From contig NZ_JARGYD010000001.1 of assembly GCF_029168315.1 (NCBI RefSeq), positions 248,001 to 312,000 of the forward strand: 64,000 nt of DNA, in the 5' to 3' direction. Positions 31,288 through 40,326 of the stretch are shown piece after piece. The first letter of the stretch is position 1. Every line of letters starts with the position of its first letter. The position numbers and the translations under genes were made by a program. Under the pieces are notes generated by a model, which did no database searches, had not been told where the DNA came from, and saw nothing but the letters and a program-made list of their open reading frames with translations. Origin of the DNA: Psychromarinibacter halotolerans (lineage in GTDB: Bacteria > Pseudomonadota > Alphaproteobacteria > Rhodobacterales > Rhodobacteraceae).

Positions 31288-31404
31288 GCCCAGCCTTTTG
31301 CCGAGGCAGGCGCGCGGGCGCAAGGGTCGGTTGTACGGCGGGGCCGGGTCATCGCGGGATCGTGCCGGGTGCGGGGCCGCATCGCGCCGGGGGAACGGCG
31401 CGCG

Positions 31405-32214
31405 TCAGGGCATCCAGGCGCCGTTCCGCTCGCGCCACATCTTCTCGCCCACAAGGCAGTCGGTGCTGTCCTCGACCACCTTCTCGATGCGCGGGGCGTC
31501 GGGCGGGCCGGGGCGCGATACCATTTCCAGCACCAGCTTGCGGCGCACGGCGGCGGCGAAATCGTCCCAGTCCCAGACCGGGATCACGAAAGACCCGGGG
31601 CCGCCGATCACGCAGTCGCGGTAATAGGCGTCGAGATCGTCGATGTTCCAGTTCGCGCCCATGCCTTCGCGCGTCATCAGCGGCAGGCCGTTGATCACGA
31701 TGCCCTCGGCGATCACCTCGTCGCGGGCGCGCAGGACTTCCCAGCCCTGATTGTTGGGTCCATCACCCGATACATCAACGACCTGCCGCAAGCCCATGAA
31801 TTCGTTGTCCTCCAGGCTGTCGCGCGCATGAAGGAGCGCGCCCGAGATCGAGGTCCGCCGCAGCGACGGGTTGAAGGAGGAGGTCAGCGTCTCTGAAAAC
31901 GCGGCAAGGTCCTCGCGGGTCTCCAAAAGACGCCAGTCGACGATGATCCGCTGCGCGCCCCAGCCGGCCCATTCGACGTAAGACAACGCGACGCGCAGCA
32001 ACAGGCCGGACTGCATCGCCTCGAACACCTCGTCGGAATTCAGCGCCTCGGCATAGCCGCGCCGCTGGATCTCCAACTCGCGCGGGGACATCGAGCGGCT
32101 GACGTCGACCATCAGGATCAGTTCAAGGTCCACCTCGGTCTTGCCGTCCGTCCAGTCCTGCGCATGGGCGGCAGGTGCGGTCAGAAGGGCAAGAAGGCAC
32201 AGGAGGTATCGCAT
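31405..32214 (-). CDS. Exported VWA-like protein (DUF1194)
   Basis: 269 residues from the ATG at 32214, with a clear signal peptide (MRYLLCLLALLTAPAAHA, cleavage before QDWTDG). The mature protein begins with a von Willebrand A-like metal site, LILMVDVSRSMSPRELE (DxSxS), and contains VVDVSGDGPNNQG, typical of DUF1194 proteins. These are secreted proteins of unknown role, probably for protein-protein contacts in the periplasm. It is a stand-alone minus-strand gene between alr and a cytochrome gene. Confidence 0.85.
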   Translation of the reverse strand: MRYLLCLLALLTAPAAHAQDWTDGKTEVDLELILMVDVSRSMSPRELEIQRRGYAEALNSDEVFEAMQSGLLLRVALSYVEWAGWGAQRIIVDWRLLETREDLAAFSETLTSSFNPSLRRTSISGALLHARDSLEDNEFMGLRQVVDVSGDGPNNQGWEVLRARDEVIAEGIVINGLPLMTREGMGANWNIDDLDAYYRDCVIGGPGSFVIPVWDWDDFAAAVRRKLVLEMVSRPGPPDAPRIEKVVEDSTDCLVGEKMWRERNGAWMP

Positions 32215-32367
32215 GGGTTGATCCTGCAAAGCCGTCCCGCGTGCTGTCCAATCACAAACACCGGAGCCGGGCCCGAAGGGACGCAGCACGGGCCGCCGCA
32301 CGGGCAGCCCGCCTGTTTCGCAGGCAGAATGGCATGTCGCGGCAGGGCGCGAGCACCCGCCTTCGGA

Positions 32368-33210
32368 TCACTCCACCGTGTCGGCCAGCGGGCGCAGCTG
32401 CCGCAGGTAGGCCACCACCGCATCAAGGTCGGTGTCCGTCATCGCGGCGAAGTGGCCATAGGGCATCGGCGGAAGCATCCGGCTACCATCCGGGCGAACG
32501 CCCTCGGTTATCATCGCTTTCAACTCGTCATCCGAATAGCCCGCGATCCCGTCCTCGGACGGCGTCAGGTTGCTGGCAACAGAGGTGCCCCACGGCCCGT
32601 GGAATTCGAACCCGCCGCGTCCCAGATCGGTGTCGACCATCGGGCCTTGCGGTCCCATCGGCGTGTGGCATTCCATGCAATGCGCCAGCGGTCCCGCGAC
32701 GTACTCGCCGTATTCCACCGTCACGGCGGCTTCGGGTGGCGTGACGCTTTCGACCGGCGGGCCATAGGCCGGGGGAAGGGGGATGTTGTAGGTCGACTTG
32801 CCCGCGTCGTTGTCGACGCCCGGGAGGGTCCGCAGGAACATCACCACCGACATCAGATCGTCGTCGCCGATCCCCCGGTAGAAGACGAAAGGCATCGGCG
32901 GGCCGATGATCGAACCGTCGGGGCGGATCCCCTCGCGGATGGCGCGGGCGAGTTCCTCGTCGGACCAGTCACCGACGGGGCCCGCGGGCGTGATGTTGGG
33001 GGCGATGGCGGTGAACATGTCGTTCTGTTCCACAAGGCGCCCGGCCAGTTCCATGTCGGGCACGTAGCCTTCGGGGCCCATCGGCGTGTGGCAGTTGCCG
33101 CAGCCCATCGGTCCGCGCACCAGATATTCACCGCGTTCGACGCTTGGTTCGGCAATGGCTGTCCCGGCGGTTGCCGCGAAGCAAACCGCAGCCAGGATCC
33201 GGCTATGCAT
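32368..33210 (-). CDS. Exported diheme c-type cytochrome
   Basis: 280 residues from the ATG at 33210 (MHSRILAAVCFAATAGTAIA signal peptide, cleavage before EPSVERGE). Two CxxCH heme sites are present, MGCGNCHTPMGP and AHCMECHTPMGP, each followed by a repeat of the same domain with a distal Met (GPPMPF and PPMPYGHF). It would be a periplasmic electron carrier or the cytochrome subunit of a dehydrogenase. No dehydrogenase gene is adjacent, so its redox partner is unknown. Confidence 0.9.
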   Translation of the reverse strand: MHSRILAAVCFAATAGTAIAEPSVERGEYLVRGPMGCGNCHTPMGPEGYVPDMELAGRLVEQNDMFTAIAPNITPAGPVGDWSDEELARAIREGIRPDGSIIGPPMPFVFYRGIGDDDLMSVVMFLRTLPGVDNDAGKSTYNIPLPPAYGPPVESVTPPEAAVTVEYGEYVAGPLAHCMECHTPMGPQGPMVDTDLGRGGFEFHGPWGTSVASNLTPSEDGIAGYSDDELKAMITEGVRPDGSRMLPPMPYGHFAAMTDTDLDAVVAYLRQLRPLADTVE

Positions 33211-33608
33211 GTCAGTGTCCTCCCAGACGTGCAGGCTCGGACTGGCGCGGTCCTGCAATACTATTTGATTGTTTCCAGTCGGTTATGCCGTAAGTGTAAC
33301 TTGAAAACTTACGCCTCGTCAACTTGGTTCGAGCGGTGCGTTTCGGTTGGCCGACACGCGGCGTGTATCCCGATGCGGAGGCGCGGGCGGCGGGGCGTCA
33401 GGGGCCTTGGGTAAGGGCGCCGAAAGGCTTCGGCGGGTCCGCCAAACGCCAAGAAATCGCGCGCCGGATCAGGAAATTCCGCACCGTGCCGGGTCTTGGG
33501 GCGGAAAAACCGTGGCCCCGTCTTGCCTTGGCGCGCCGGATCGGCAAGCTGACGGGCAGCATCCTGACGTCGGCTGGCCGCCGATGCCGACTGCCACGAG
33601 GAGAGACC
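33211..33608. promoter_or_regulatory. Spacer upstream of ureC with an inverted repeat, lacking ureA/ureB
   Basis: 398 bp between the cytochrome gene (minus) and ureC (plus). An inverted repeat CGTAAGT/ACTTACG with an 11-nt loop lies at 33289-33313 in an AT-richer patch, which could be an operator or promoter zone. A frame open into ureC encodes nothing resembling UreA or UreB. No remnants of those subunits were seen. Confidence 0.55.
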
Positions 33609-35318
33609 ATGCCCACCCGCATTTCCCGCGCCGCCTATGCCGACATGTACGGCCCCACCACCGGGGACCGCGTGCGTCTGGCCGACACCGACCTGATCAT
33701 CGAGATCGAGAAGGACCTGACCACCTACGGCGAAGAGGTGAAGTTCGGCGGCGGCAAGGTGATCCGCGACGGGATGGGCCAGTCTCAGGTCACCCGCGCG
33801 GGCGGGGCGGTGGACACCGTGATCACCAACGCGCTGATCGTCGACCACACCGGGATCTACAAGGCCGACGTCGGCCTGAAGGATGGCCGCATTGCCGCCA
33901 TCGGCAAGGCAGGCAACCCCGACACCCAGCCCGGCGTGGACATCATCGTCGGCCCGGGGACCGAGGTGATCGCGGGCGAGGGGCGCATCCTGACCGCTGG
34001 CGGCTTCGACAGCCACATCCACTATATCTGTCCGCAGCAGATCGACGACGCGCTGCACTCTGGCCTGACCACGATGCTGGGCGGCGGCACCGGCCCCGCG
34101 CATGGCACGCTGGCCACCACCTGCACCCCGGGGCCGTGGCATCTGGCGCGGATGATGCAGTCGGCGGACGCGTTTCCGATGAACCTTGCCTTCGCGGGCA
34201 AGGGCAACGCCAGCCAGCCCGGCGCGCTGGTCGAGATGGTCGAGGCGGGCGCCTGCGCGCTGAAGCTGCACGAGGACTGGGGCACCACCCGCGGCGCCAT
34301 CGACTGTTGTCTGTCCGTCGCCGACGACATGGACGTGCAGGTGATGATCCACACCGACACGCTGAACGAATCCGGTTTCGTCGAGAACACCGTCGCGGCG
34401 ATGAAGGGCCGGACCATCCATGCCTTCCACACCGAGGGTGCGGGCGGCGGGCACGCGCCCGACATCATCAAGGTGGTCGAACAGCAGAACGTGCTTCCGT
34501 CCTCGACCAACCCGACGCGGCCCTTCACGCAGAACACTCTGGAAGAACACCTCGACATGCTGATGGTGTGCCACCATCTGGACAAGGCGATCCCCGAGGA
34601 CGTGGCCTTCGCCGAAAGCCGCATCCGCCGCGAAACGATCGCCGCCGAGGATATTCTGCACGATATGGGCGCCTTCTCGATCATCGCGTCCGACAGTCAG
34701 GCGATGGGCCGGGTGGGCGAGGTGATCATCCGCACGTGGCAGACCGCCGACAAGATGAAGAAACAGCGCGGCCGTCTGGCCGACGAGACCGGCGCGAACG
34801 ACAACGTGCGGGTCAAACGCTACATCGCCAAGTACACGATCAACCCGGCCATCGCGCACGGCATCTCGACCCAGATCGGCTCGATCGAGCCGGGCAAGCG
34901 CGCCGACCTCGTGCTGTGGTCGCCCGCCTTCTTCGGGGTGAAGCCCGAGATGGTGCTGATCGGCGGCAGCATCGCGATGGCGCAGATGGGCGATCCGAAC
35001 GCCTCGATCCCGACGCCGCAGCCGGTCTACTCGCGGCCCATGTGGGGCGCCTTCGGCCGGTCGGTCGAGAACTCGGCGGTGATCTTCGCCAGCCAGGCGG
35101 CGGTCGCGAACGGGCTGGGCGGCCAGCTGGGTATCGCGAAGGAACTGGTCGCGGTCGAGAACACCCGCAAGATCGGCAAGTCCGACATGGTCATGAACGC
35201 GGCCACCCCGTCGATGGAGGTGAACCCCGAGACCTACGAGGTCCGCGCCGACGGCGAGCTTCTGACCTGCGAACCGGCGAAAGAACTGCCGATGGCGCAG
35301 CGGTATTTCATGTTCTGA
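33609..35318 (+). CDS. ureC: Urease subunit alpha
   Basis: 569 residues from the ATG at 33609 after GAGGAGAGACC; this is normal UreC length. It contains the nickel-site elements: the lysine expected to be carbamylated, Lys219 in [23 protein letters not shown], the flap-region [15 protein letters not shown], and [19 protein letters not shown]. It catalyses urea hydrolysis to ammonia and carbamate but needs the UreA and UreB subunits. These are normally encoded directly upstream and are absent from this window. The accessory genes ureE, ureF and ureG follow 1.7 kb downstream. Confidence 0.98.
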   Translation: MPTRISRAAYADMYGPTTGDRVRLADTDLIIEIEKDLTTYGEEVKFGGGKVIRDGMGQSQVTRAGGAVDTVITNALIVDHTGIYKADVGLKDGRIAAIGKAGNPDTQPGVDIIVGPGTEVIAGEGRILTAGGFDSHIHYICPQQIDDALHSGLTTMLGGGTGPAHGTLATTCTPGPWHLARMMQSADAFPMNLAFAGKGNASQPGALVEMVEAGACALKLHEDWGTTRGAIDCCLSVADDMDVQVMIHTDTLNESGFVENTVAAMKGRTIHAFHTEGAGGGHAPDIIKVVEQQNVLPSSTNPTRPFTQNTLEEHLDMLMVCHHLDKAIPEDVAFAESRIRRETIAAEDILHDMGAFSIIASDSQAMGRVGEVIIRTWQTADKMKKQRGRLADETGANDNVRVKRYIAKYTINPAIAHGISTQIGSIEPGKRADLVLWSPAFFGVKPEMVLIGGSIAMAQMGDPNASIPTPQPVYSRPMWGAFGRSVENSAVIFASQAAVANGLGGQLGIAKELVAVENTRKIGKSDMVMNAATPSMEVNPETYEVRADGELLTCEPAKELPMAQRYFMF

Positions 35319-35330
35319 ACGGGCGTCGGG

Positions 35331-35486
35331 GGGATGGGGTGAGACCCTATCCGGCGTGCTTGGTGATGTTGTACGGGATGGGGTGAAACCCCATCCTACG
35401 ATACCATCGCCGTAGGATGGGGTTTGACCCCATCGAAATCCCCACCGACGATGCCATCCCCGTAGGATGGGGTTTCACCCCATCCA
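35331..35486. repeat. Cluster of palindromic GGATGGGGT repeats after ureC
   Basis: Four related copies of the palindromic unit GTAGGATGGGGTTTCACCCC lie at about 35333-35352 (degenerate), 35375-35401, 35412-35436 and 35462-35486. The second is the reverse complement of the fourth. Units 3 and 4 sit in 35-bp direct repeats (35401-35435, 35451-35485) with three mismatches. They lie in the 415-bp gap between ureC and the next gene. They resemble dispersed palindromic (REP-like) elements. Confidence 0.85.
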
Positions 35487-35733
35487 CACCCCGACCAAGC
35501 CCCCCCCAACCCACACACACCCCGTCACATCGCAACGATAGGTCAGGGTCGCTGCCATGTCCCTCGCGAATACCGGCTTCGCAGAGGCAGCATTTGTCGC
35601 TGCGGCGCAGCGAGGTTATTTGTTTGATCAAGGGAGGAAACCAGACTGTCACCCAGCGAGGTTTCCCTTGGCAGACATTTACAGGCTAACCGGCATCCAC
35701 CGGGAAACGCCGGAAGAACGGAGCGCACGCGCA

Positions 35734-35910
35734 ATGATGGACAATTTCTTCGCCAGTCTTGGACAAGGCTTCAACGCGTACCTGGCTTCCCGGTCGCGCA
35801 TGGGCGAGATCCAGAAGCTGAACGCGAAAACCGACACGGAACTGTCCGCGATGGGCCTGAAGCGCGAAGATATTCCGCGTCACGTCTACCGCGACATCTT
35901 CTACATGTAA
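35734..35910 (+). CDS. DUF1127-type small protein
   Basis: 58 residues if translated from the ATG at 35734 (MMDNFFASLGQGFNAYLASR); a longer in-frame start at 35557 has no ribosome site and adds residues unlike the family. The rest reads SRMGEIQKLNAKTDTELSAM then GLKREDIPRHVYRDIFYM, the usual DUF1127 pattern (length, Leu-rich helix, Arg-His near the end). These small alphaproteobacterial proteins have poorly known roles; some are RNA-related regulators. The gene lies between ureC and the ure accessory genes. Confidence 0.7.
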   Translation: MMDNFFASLGQGFNAYLASRSRMGEIQKLNAKTDTELSAMGLKREDIPRHVYRDIFYM

Positions 35911-35979
35911 GGCCGGTTCGGCCCCTTGTGTCCGCGCCCGGATGCGCGGACACTCGCCCCGTCTGACGGGAGCGATACC

Positions 35980-36660
35980 ATGCGATACGACTTGGCCGCG
36001 GTCTTTCTTGCCGCTGTCCTTTCCCTTGCCGCCCAGCCGGGGTCGGCCCAAGGCGTGCGGCGATCCAACGCGCCTCCGCCCGCGACACCGCCGGATGCCA
36101 GCGTTCCCAATGGCGCGGATTGCCCGGTTGCGGCTGACCTAGCCGGGGGCATCCGGCTTACCTCTGACCTGAACGAGACCGAGACGATCCGCCTTGAAGA
36201 GGACGGCAGCTTCATCGTGCGGTTCGAGGATGCCGAAGGCTTCGGTGTCGTGATGCGTCTTGTGCGCGGGCTTTACCTGACCCGATCGTGGCCGATCGAT
36301 GAAGGGCAGGTGGACTTTTGGCCCAGCATGATCGTCAACTTTCCTGTGTCCGACGCCGAGATGCCCGACCCGGTGCCGGGCGAGGGTTGGGACGTCGACG
36401 TGCGCCTTGGCGGAAGCGATTTCGCGGACGAGGGCGAGGAACAGTCCTACAGCTTCGGCGAGCCCGACAGGATCGCTTTCGGGGACTGCGTCTATGACTA
36501 CATCCCCGTCACAGCGGTCTACATCGGCGCTGGAGATCCGTTTCAGGATGTTTACTACTACCTGACGGAATTCGGCGTCTCGTATCTTGCCGAAAGCGGC
36601 CCGGTGGGTGCGGAGCCGGACCTTTTCACGAACCACATCAGAATAGAGGCGGTGCAATGA
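35980..36660 (+). CDS. Exported protein of unknown function
   Basis: 226 residues from the ATG at 35980 (MRYDLAAVFLAAVLSLAAQP) after GGGAG; an upstream frame start at 35926 lacks a signal peptide. A signal peptide with cleavage near GSAQ is followed by an acidic, Asp/Glu-rich mature protein with two cysteines (GADCPVAAD and FGDCVYDYIPV). It ends close to the DUF1127 gene at 36781. No family recognised. The location inside a urease cluster may be incidental. Confidence 0.65.
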   Translation: MRYDLAAVFLAAVLSLAAQPGSAQGVRRSNAPPPATPPDASVPNGADCPVAADLAGGIRLTSDLNETETIRLEEDGSFIVRFEDAEGFGVVMRLVRGLYLTRSWPIDEGQVDFWPSMIVNFPVSDAEMPDPVPGEGWDVDVRLGGSDFADEGEEQSYSFGEPDRIAFGDCVYDYIPVTAVYIGAGDPFQDVYYYLTEFGVSYLAESGPVGAEPDLFTNHIRIEAVQ

Positions 36661-36739
36661 GCGCGAGCCATGCAGCCTTGGCAAGGCGGGTATCCGTGCC
36701 CGGACCTAGCCAAAACGTCGCGGACTGTGCAAATAGCGG

Positions 36740-36755
36740 GCAGTTTTTAAACTGC
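36740..36755. promoter_or_regulatory. Perfect palindrome upstream of the second DUF1127 gene
   Basis: GCAGTTT, TT, AAACTGC: 7-bp arms around a 2-nt centre, with an outer TGTGC/GCACA pair further out. It lies 25 bp upstream of the ATG at 36781, so it could be an operator or a 5' hairpin. No regulator is known for it. Confidence 0.5.
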
Positions 36756-36780
36756 ACACGTATTGCGCAGGAGCGCCAAG

Positions 36781-36963
36781 ATGACCACCACTTACATGCT
36801 GCCCTTCACCGCGCTGCGGTCGGGCCTGACCAACTTCGTCCGCCGGTTCGGCACCTCGGGCTACGAGGATCTGTTCTCGCTGACCGACGAACAACTTGCC
36901 GTTCGCGGCTACACCCGCGAGGGCCTGGCCAAGCTGTCCATGAGCGGCCGCGCCTGGAACTAA
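36781..36963 (+). CDS. DUF1127-type small protein
   Basis: 60 residues (MTTTYMLPFTALRSGLTNFV, then RRFGTSGYEDLFSLTDEQLA, ending GYTREGLAKLSMSGRAWN), from the ATG at 36781 after GGAG. It has the DUF1127 composition (small, one Leu-rich helix, Arg and Gly near the end) but is not closely alike in sequence to the one at 35734. A palindrome lies just upstream. It precedes ureE by about 100 bp on the same strand. Confidence 0.65.
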   Translation: MTTTYMLPFTALRSGLTNFVRRFGTSGYEDLFSLTDEQLAVRGYTREGLAKLSMSGRAWN

Positions 36964-37060
36964 GGTCGTCGCGCCCGACGGCGCGCCTTGACCAATGCCT
37001 ATCGCGCCCACGGGCGCGAGGGGATGCACGGACCACGGTCCGCACGACAGGAGGTGCCCA

Positions 37061-37660
37061 ATGAGCGGTGCGCTTCCGAAGGCGCTGGAGATCCAGCGCG
37101 GGCCGCTTCAGGCCGAACCGTCCGACCGCGTGGTGATGACCTATGATGCGCGCCTTCTGCGCCGCAAACGTCTCACCACTGCGGGCGGAATGTCCTTCCT
37201 TGCAGATCTGTCCGAAGCGGTCAGCCTTGGCGACGGCGATGCCTTCGTTCTGGAGGACGGCAGCCTGATCGCGGTCGAAGCCGCGGCCGAGGGGCTGTTA
37301 TCCGTCACCGGCGACCACCTGCCGCGACTGGCATGGCACATCGGCAACCGCCACACGCCGTGCCAGATCGAGACAGATCGCCTGCTGATCCAGCGCGACC
37401 ACGTTCTGGCCCGGATGCTGGCGGGGCTGGGCGCCATGGTTGCCGAGGTCGAGGAACCCTTCACCCCAGAGGGCGGCGCCTATGGACATGGGCGCACGAT
37501 GGGTCACGATCACGGCCATTCGCACGACCATGGACATGCGCATTCGCATGACCACGACCATGGCCATGATCACGGGCACGCGCATGCCCACGCGCACTCC
37601 CATAGCCACACCCATGTGCACCACCACGGCGGACATTCGCACGGCGAGGAAGAAGAGTGA
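37061..37660 (+). CDS. ureE: Urease accessory protein UreE with long His-rich tail
   Basis: 199 residues from the ATG at 37061 after AGGAGG. The N-terminal UreE domain has [20 protein letters not shown] and the metal-binding [12 protein letters not shown]. The last 50 residues are almost all His, Asp, Gly and Ala ([20 protein letters not shown] and more), a nickel-storage tail seen in some UreE proteins. UreE delivers nickel to the urease apoprotein. Its stop overlaps the ureF start by 4 bp. Confidence 0.95.
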   Translation: MSGALPKALEIQRGPLQAEPSDRVVMTYDARLLRRKRLTTAGGMSFLADLSEAVSLGDGDAFVLEDGSLIAVEAAAEGLLSVTGDHLPRLAWHIGNRHTPCQIETDRLLIQRDHVLARMLAGLGAMVAEVEEPFTPEGGAYGHGRTMGHDHGHSHDHGHAHSHDHDHGHDHGHAHAHAHSHSHTHVHHHGGHSHGEEEE

Positions 37661-38283
37661 CCGGCCTTCTTACGCTGGTTCAGTGGATGTCGCCCGCCTT
37701 TCCGGTGGGCAGCTTTGCCTATTCTCACGGTCTGGAGCAGGCGGTTGCCGCCGATGAGGTGACGACCTCTGCCGCGCTGGCCGACTGGCTGGGCGATGTG
37801 CTGACCCTTGGCGCGGGGCGGGCAGACGCGATCCTGCTGGCCTCGGCCCTGCGCGGCGAGGACGCGACCGCGCTTGCCGCCACCGCCCGCGCGCTGGCCG
37901 CGTCGCGCGAACGCTGGGATGAGACCATCGCGCAGGGCCGCGCCTTCGCCGAGGCCGCCAGCGCCACCGGCACGCCGGTCGACGCGCTGCCCTTTCCCGT
38001 CGCCGTGGGAGTCGCCGCGCGGACGCTGGGCCTTCCGGCCGAGCAGGTGATCGGCGTCTACCTGCACGCTTTCGCCTCGAACCTCGTCAGCGCGGCGGTC
38101 CGCTTCGTGCCGCTGGGGCAGGCCGAGGGACAGCGCGTGCTGGCCGGGCTTCACCCGGCGATCACGGCGGTCGCGGCGGATGCCGCGGGGCAGGGCGTGG
38201 AGGACATCGCCTCTTTCGTCCCGCGCGGCGATCTGGCAGCGATGCGACACGAGACGATGGACGTAAGGATCTTCAGGACATGA
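37657..38283 (+). CDS. ureF: Urease accessory protein UreF
   Basis: 208 residues, starting with GTG at 37657 inside the ureE stop. The family N-terminus [20 protein letters not shown] and the middle [20 protein letters not shown] are typical. UreF forms a complex with UreG and UreD/UreH to activate urease. The stop overlaps the ureG start by 4 bp (ATGA). Confidence 0.95.
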   Translation: MTGLLTLVQWMSPAFPVGSFAYSHGLEQAVAADEVTTSAALADWLGDVLTLGAGRADAILLASALRGEDATALAATARALAASRERWDETIAQGRAFAEAASATGTPVDALPFPVAVGVAARTLGLPAEQVIGVYLHAFASNLVSAAVRFVPLGQAEGQRVLAGLHPAITAVAADAAGQGVEDIASFVPRGDLAAMRHETMDVRIFRT

Positions 38284-38888
38284 GCGGAAACGGACCCCTG
38301 CGCGTGGGCATCGGCGGCCCGGTGGGTGCGGGCAAGACGACGCTGACCGAACAACTGTGCCGGGCGATGTCGGCGGACTATTCCGTCGCCGTCATCACCA
38401 ACGACATCTACACCAGCGAGGACGCCGAGTATCTGATGCGCGCGCAGGCCCTGCCGCTGGAACGCATCCGGGGCGTCGAGACGGGCGGCTGCCCCCACAC
38501 CGCGATCCGCGAAGATGCGTCGATCAACCTTGCCGCCGTGGCCGAATTGCGCGCGACCTTCGACGATCTGGACGTGATTTTCATCGAATCCGGCGGCGAC
38601 AATCTGGCGGCCACCTTTTCCCCCGAACTCGCGGACCTGACGCTGTACGTGATCGACACCGCCGCGGGGCAGGACATTCCGCGCAAGAAGGGGCCGGGGC
38701 TGACGCGGTCGGACCTGCTGATCGTGAACAAGACCGACCTTGCCCCTTATGTGGGCGTCGATCTGGACCAGCTGGAGGCCGACGCGCGGGTCGCGCGCGG
38801 GGCGCGCCCGTTCGTCATGGCCGGGGTGAAGACCGGCAAGGGCATCGACGAAGTCGTGTCGTTCCTGAAGGAAGAAGGCGGGCTGTAA
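38280..38888 (+). CDS. ureG: Urease accessory GTPase UreG
   Basis: 202 residues. The P-loop is [17 protein letters not shown], the CPH metal site is [14 protein letters not shown], and the base-recognition motif is [10 protein letters not shown]. UreG hydrolyses GTP to drive nickel insertion into UreC. It is the last gene of the overlapping ureE-ureF-ureG group; no ureD or ureH follows. The next gene is convergent after 58 bp. Confidence 0.97.
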   Translation: MSGNGPLRVGIGGPVGAGKTTLTEQLCRAMSADYSVAVITNDIYTSEDAEYLMRAQALPLERIRGVETGGCPHTAIREDASINLAAVAELRATFDDLDVIFIESGGDNLAATFSPELADLTLYVIDTAAGQDIPRKKGPGLTRSDLLIVNKTDLAPYVGVDLDQLEADARVARGARPFVMAGVKTGKGIDEVVSFLKEEGGL

Positions 38889-38946
38889 ACGCGCCGCCCA
38901 AGGACCCGGTAGCCAGCGGAAACGCGCGGCTGCCGGATGCTGCGGC

Positions 38947-40044
38947 CTAGGCCGATTTCGCGTAACCGCCGTTGTAGGCGTCGCTTTTGCGGCGGACCTG
39001 CGAATGCTCGACGATCCGTTCGCGTGCGATGCCCCGGAACTCCTCGATCGAGGAATAGCCTTTGCGTTCCAGATAGTCGGCAAGATCGGTCGTCAGCTCG
39101 TTGATCAGGTTGACGCCGATGCCGCCGCTGCCCTTTTCCTCCATCGCGGCGGTGCAGACCTGAAGGTTGCCCGCGCCATGCGCGATGAAGTTGAACGCCT
39201 CGCGGAAGCCCTTGATCCCGCCGATGCCGGAAATCGCCTTGTCCGGGTAGGCGCGCGAGATGTCGGACACGCGCTGAAGCGCCTGATGCAGGATCGCCAG
39301 CCCGCCCAGCCCGCCGGACGTCACCAAACCGTCGACCTCGACCTCGAACTTGAAGGTTTCGGGGTCCATCAGCGGCAGCGACGGGAAGGTGTTGCACAGC
39401 GAGATCGACGCGGCGCCTGCGTCATAGGCGGCGCCCGCCGCATCCACCAGCGTCGAGGTCGAGGGCGTCAGCTTGACCCAGATCGGCACGTCCACCGCGC
39501 CCTTCAGCGCGCCAAGGATCGACCGGATGATATCCTCGTCGTTGGCGATGTGGGCGCCCATGTCCTTGCGGTCCATGTGGGGGCAGGACATGTTCAGTTC
39601 CAGCGCATCGCAACCGGCATCGACGCAGGCGCGTGCCAGCTTGCGCCAGTTCTCCATCTCTTCCTCGTTGCCCGCGCCCGCCATGATCGAGCCGATGAGC
39701 ATCCGGTCGGGGTAGGTCGTTTTGATCTCTTCAAGGTCCGGCAGCCACTGTTCCAGCGGCTGGTCCGAGATCAGTTCCCAGTTCCACGACGAATGCGACA
39801 CCGTGTCGGGCCGCTTGTTGCGGGACACGTACGGCTTTTGCTCGCTCGTGCGTTGGAAGATGGTCTTGGGTCCGGCGACATTCTCGACCGGGTGCAGGCC
39901 GATCGTCTTGGTGACGACGCCGCCCCATCCAGCCTCGAAGGCTTTCAGGATCTTGCGTTTGCTTTCCGTCGGCGGCGCAGAGGCCAAGACGAACGGGTTC
40001 ACGAACTCTAGGCCGGTAAACTGCGTGGTAAGTTCGGGTTTCAT
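38947..40044 (-). CDS. PreA-like dihydropyrimidine dehydrogenase homologue without ferredoxin domain
   Basis: 365 residues of the class 1/2 dihydroorotate dehydrogenase fold. It has ALELNMSCPH with the active-site cysteine, KLTPSTSTLVDAAGAAYDAG, VEVDGLVTSGGLGGLAILH and AISGIGGIKGFREAFNFIAH, as in PreA. PreA proteins are usually about 410-435 residues with a C-terminal two-[4Fe-4S] ferredoxin domain. Here the frame ends at YNGGYAKSA with no CxxCxxC motif. It may be a paralogue using another electron donor. Its partner PreT is not adjacent. Pyrimidine breakdown would fit beside nitrogen genes, but the substrate is unproven. Confidence 0.75.
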   Translation of the reverse strand: MKPELTTQFTGLEFVNPFVLASAPPTESKRKILKAFEAGWGGVVTKTIGLHPVENVAGPKTIFQRTSEQKPYVSRNKRPDTVSHSSWNWELISDQPLEQWLPDLEEIKTTYPDRMLIGSIMAGAGNEEEMENWRKLARACVDAGCDALELNMSCPHMDRKDMGAHIANDEDIIRSILGALKGAVDVPIWVKLTPSTSTLVDAAGAAYDAGAASISLCNTFPSLPLMDPETFKFEVEVDGLVTSGGLGGLAILHQALQRVSDISRAYPDKAISGIGGIKGFREAFNFIAHGAGNLQVCTAAMEEKGSGGIGVNLINELTTDLADYLERKGYSSIEEFRGIARERIVEHSQVRRKSDAYNGGYAKSA

Positions 40045-40326
40045 GGCGCATCCTCGGGTGGTTCCTCATCTAGGACCGTAATTTTTTACCAAAAAGTCAA
40101 TAATTTTCCTGCGGCCCCTGTTTCGGGGGCGGGGAACGCGCGGTGAGCCGGGGCAGGATGATCGAAACATGTGCAGTCTCGTGATCTCGTGTGCATCCGA
40201 GCCAACGTGGTCACGGGTGTGCGCAACGGTTTCCCGACCTTGGTCTGAAAAACACTCAGACGTCCGCATATGCCCCGCGTCGTTGGGTTGCTTCAGTATC
40301 GGGCTTATCAGTCCAGGAGACATGCC
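40045..40326. promoter_or_regulatory. Divergent promoter region of the PreA-like and EF-hand genes
   Basis: 282 bp with no gene. AT-rich tracts near 40079-40112 lie just upstream of the PreA-like start, so the minus-strand promoter is probably there. No riboswitch or clear operator was identified. Confidence 0.4.

Noticed and set aside
33211..33608. Remnants of ureA or ureB upstream of ureC
   Set aside because: All frames in this spacer were examined by eye and none shows the conserved UreA or UreB segments.
33309..34859. Minus-strand frame antisense to ureC
   Set aside because: UreC is complete on the plus strand; the antisense translation has no domain features.
35331..35486. Possible CRISPR array
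   Set aside because: The units are palindromic, vary in orientation and have short spacers of about 10-25 bp with no cas genes. They fit REP-like repeats.
35557..35910. 117-residue version of the first DUF1127 gene
   Set aside because: The longer start lacks a ribosome site and adds sequence unlike the family; the ATG at 35734 gives the usual size.
37490..37640. Tandem-repeat-like DNA at the ureE 3' end
   Set aside because: The pattern is explained by the codons of the His-rich UreE tail in frame; it is not a separate repeat element.
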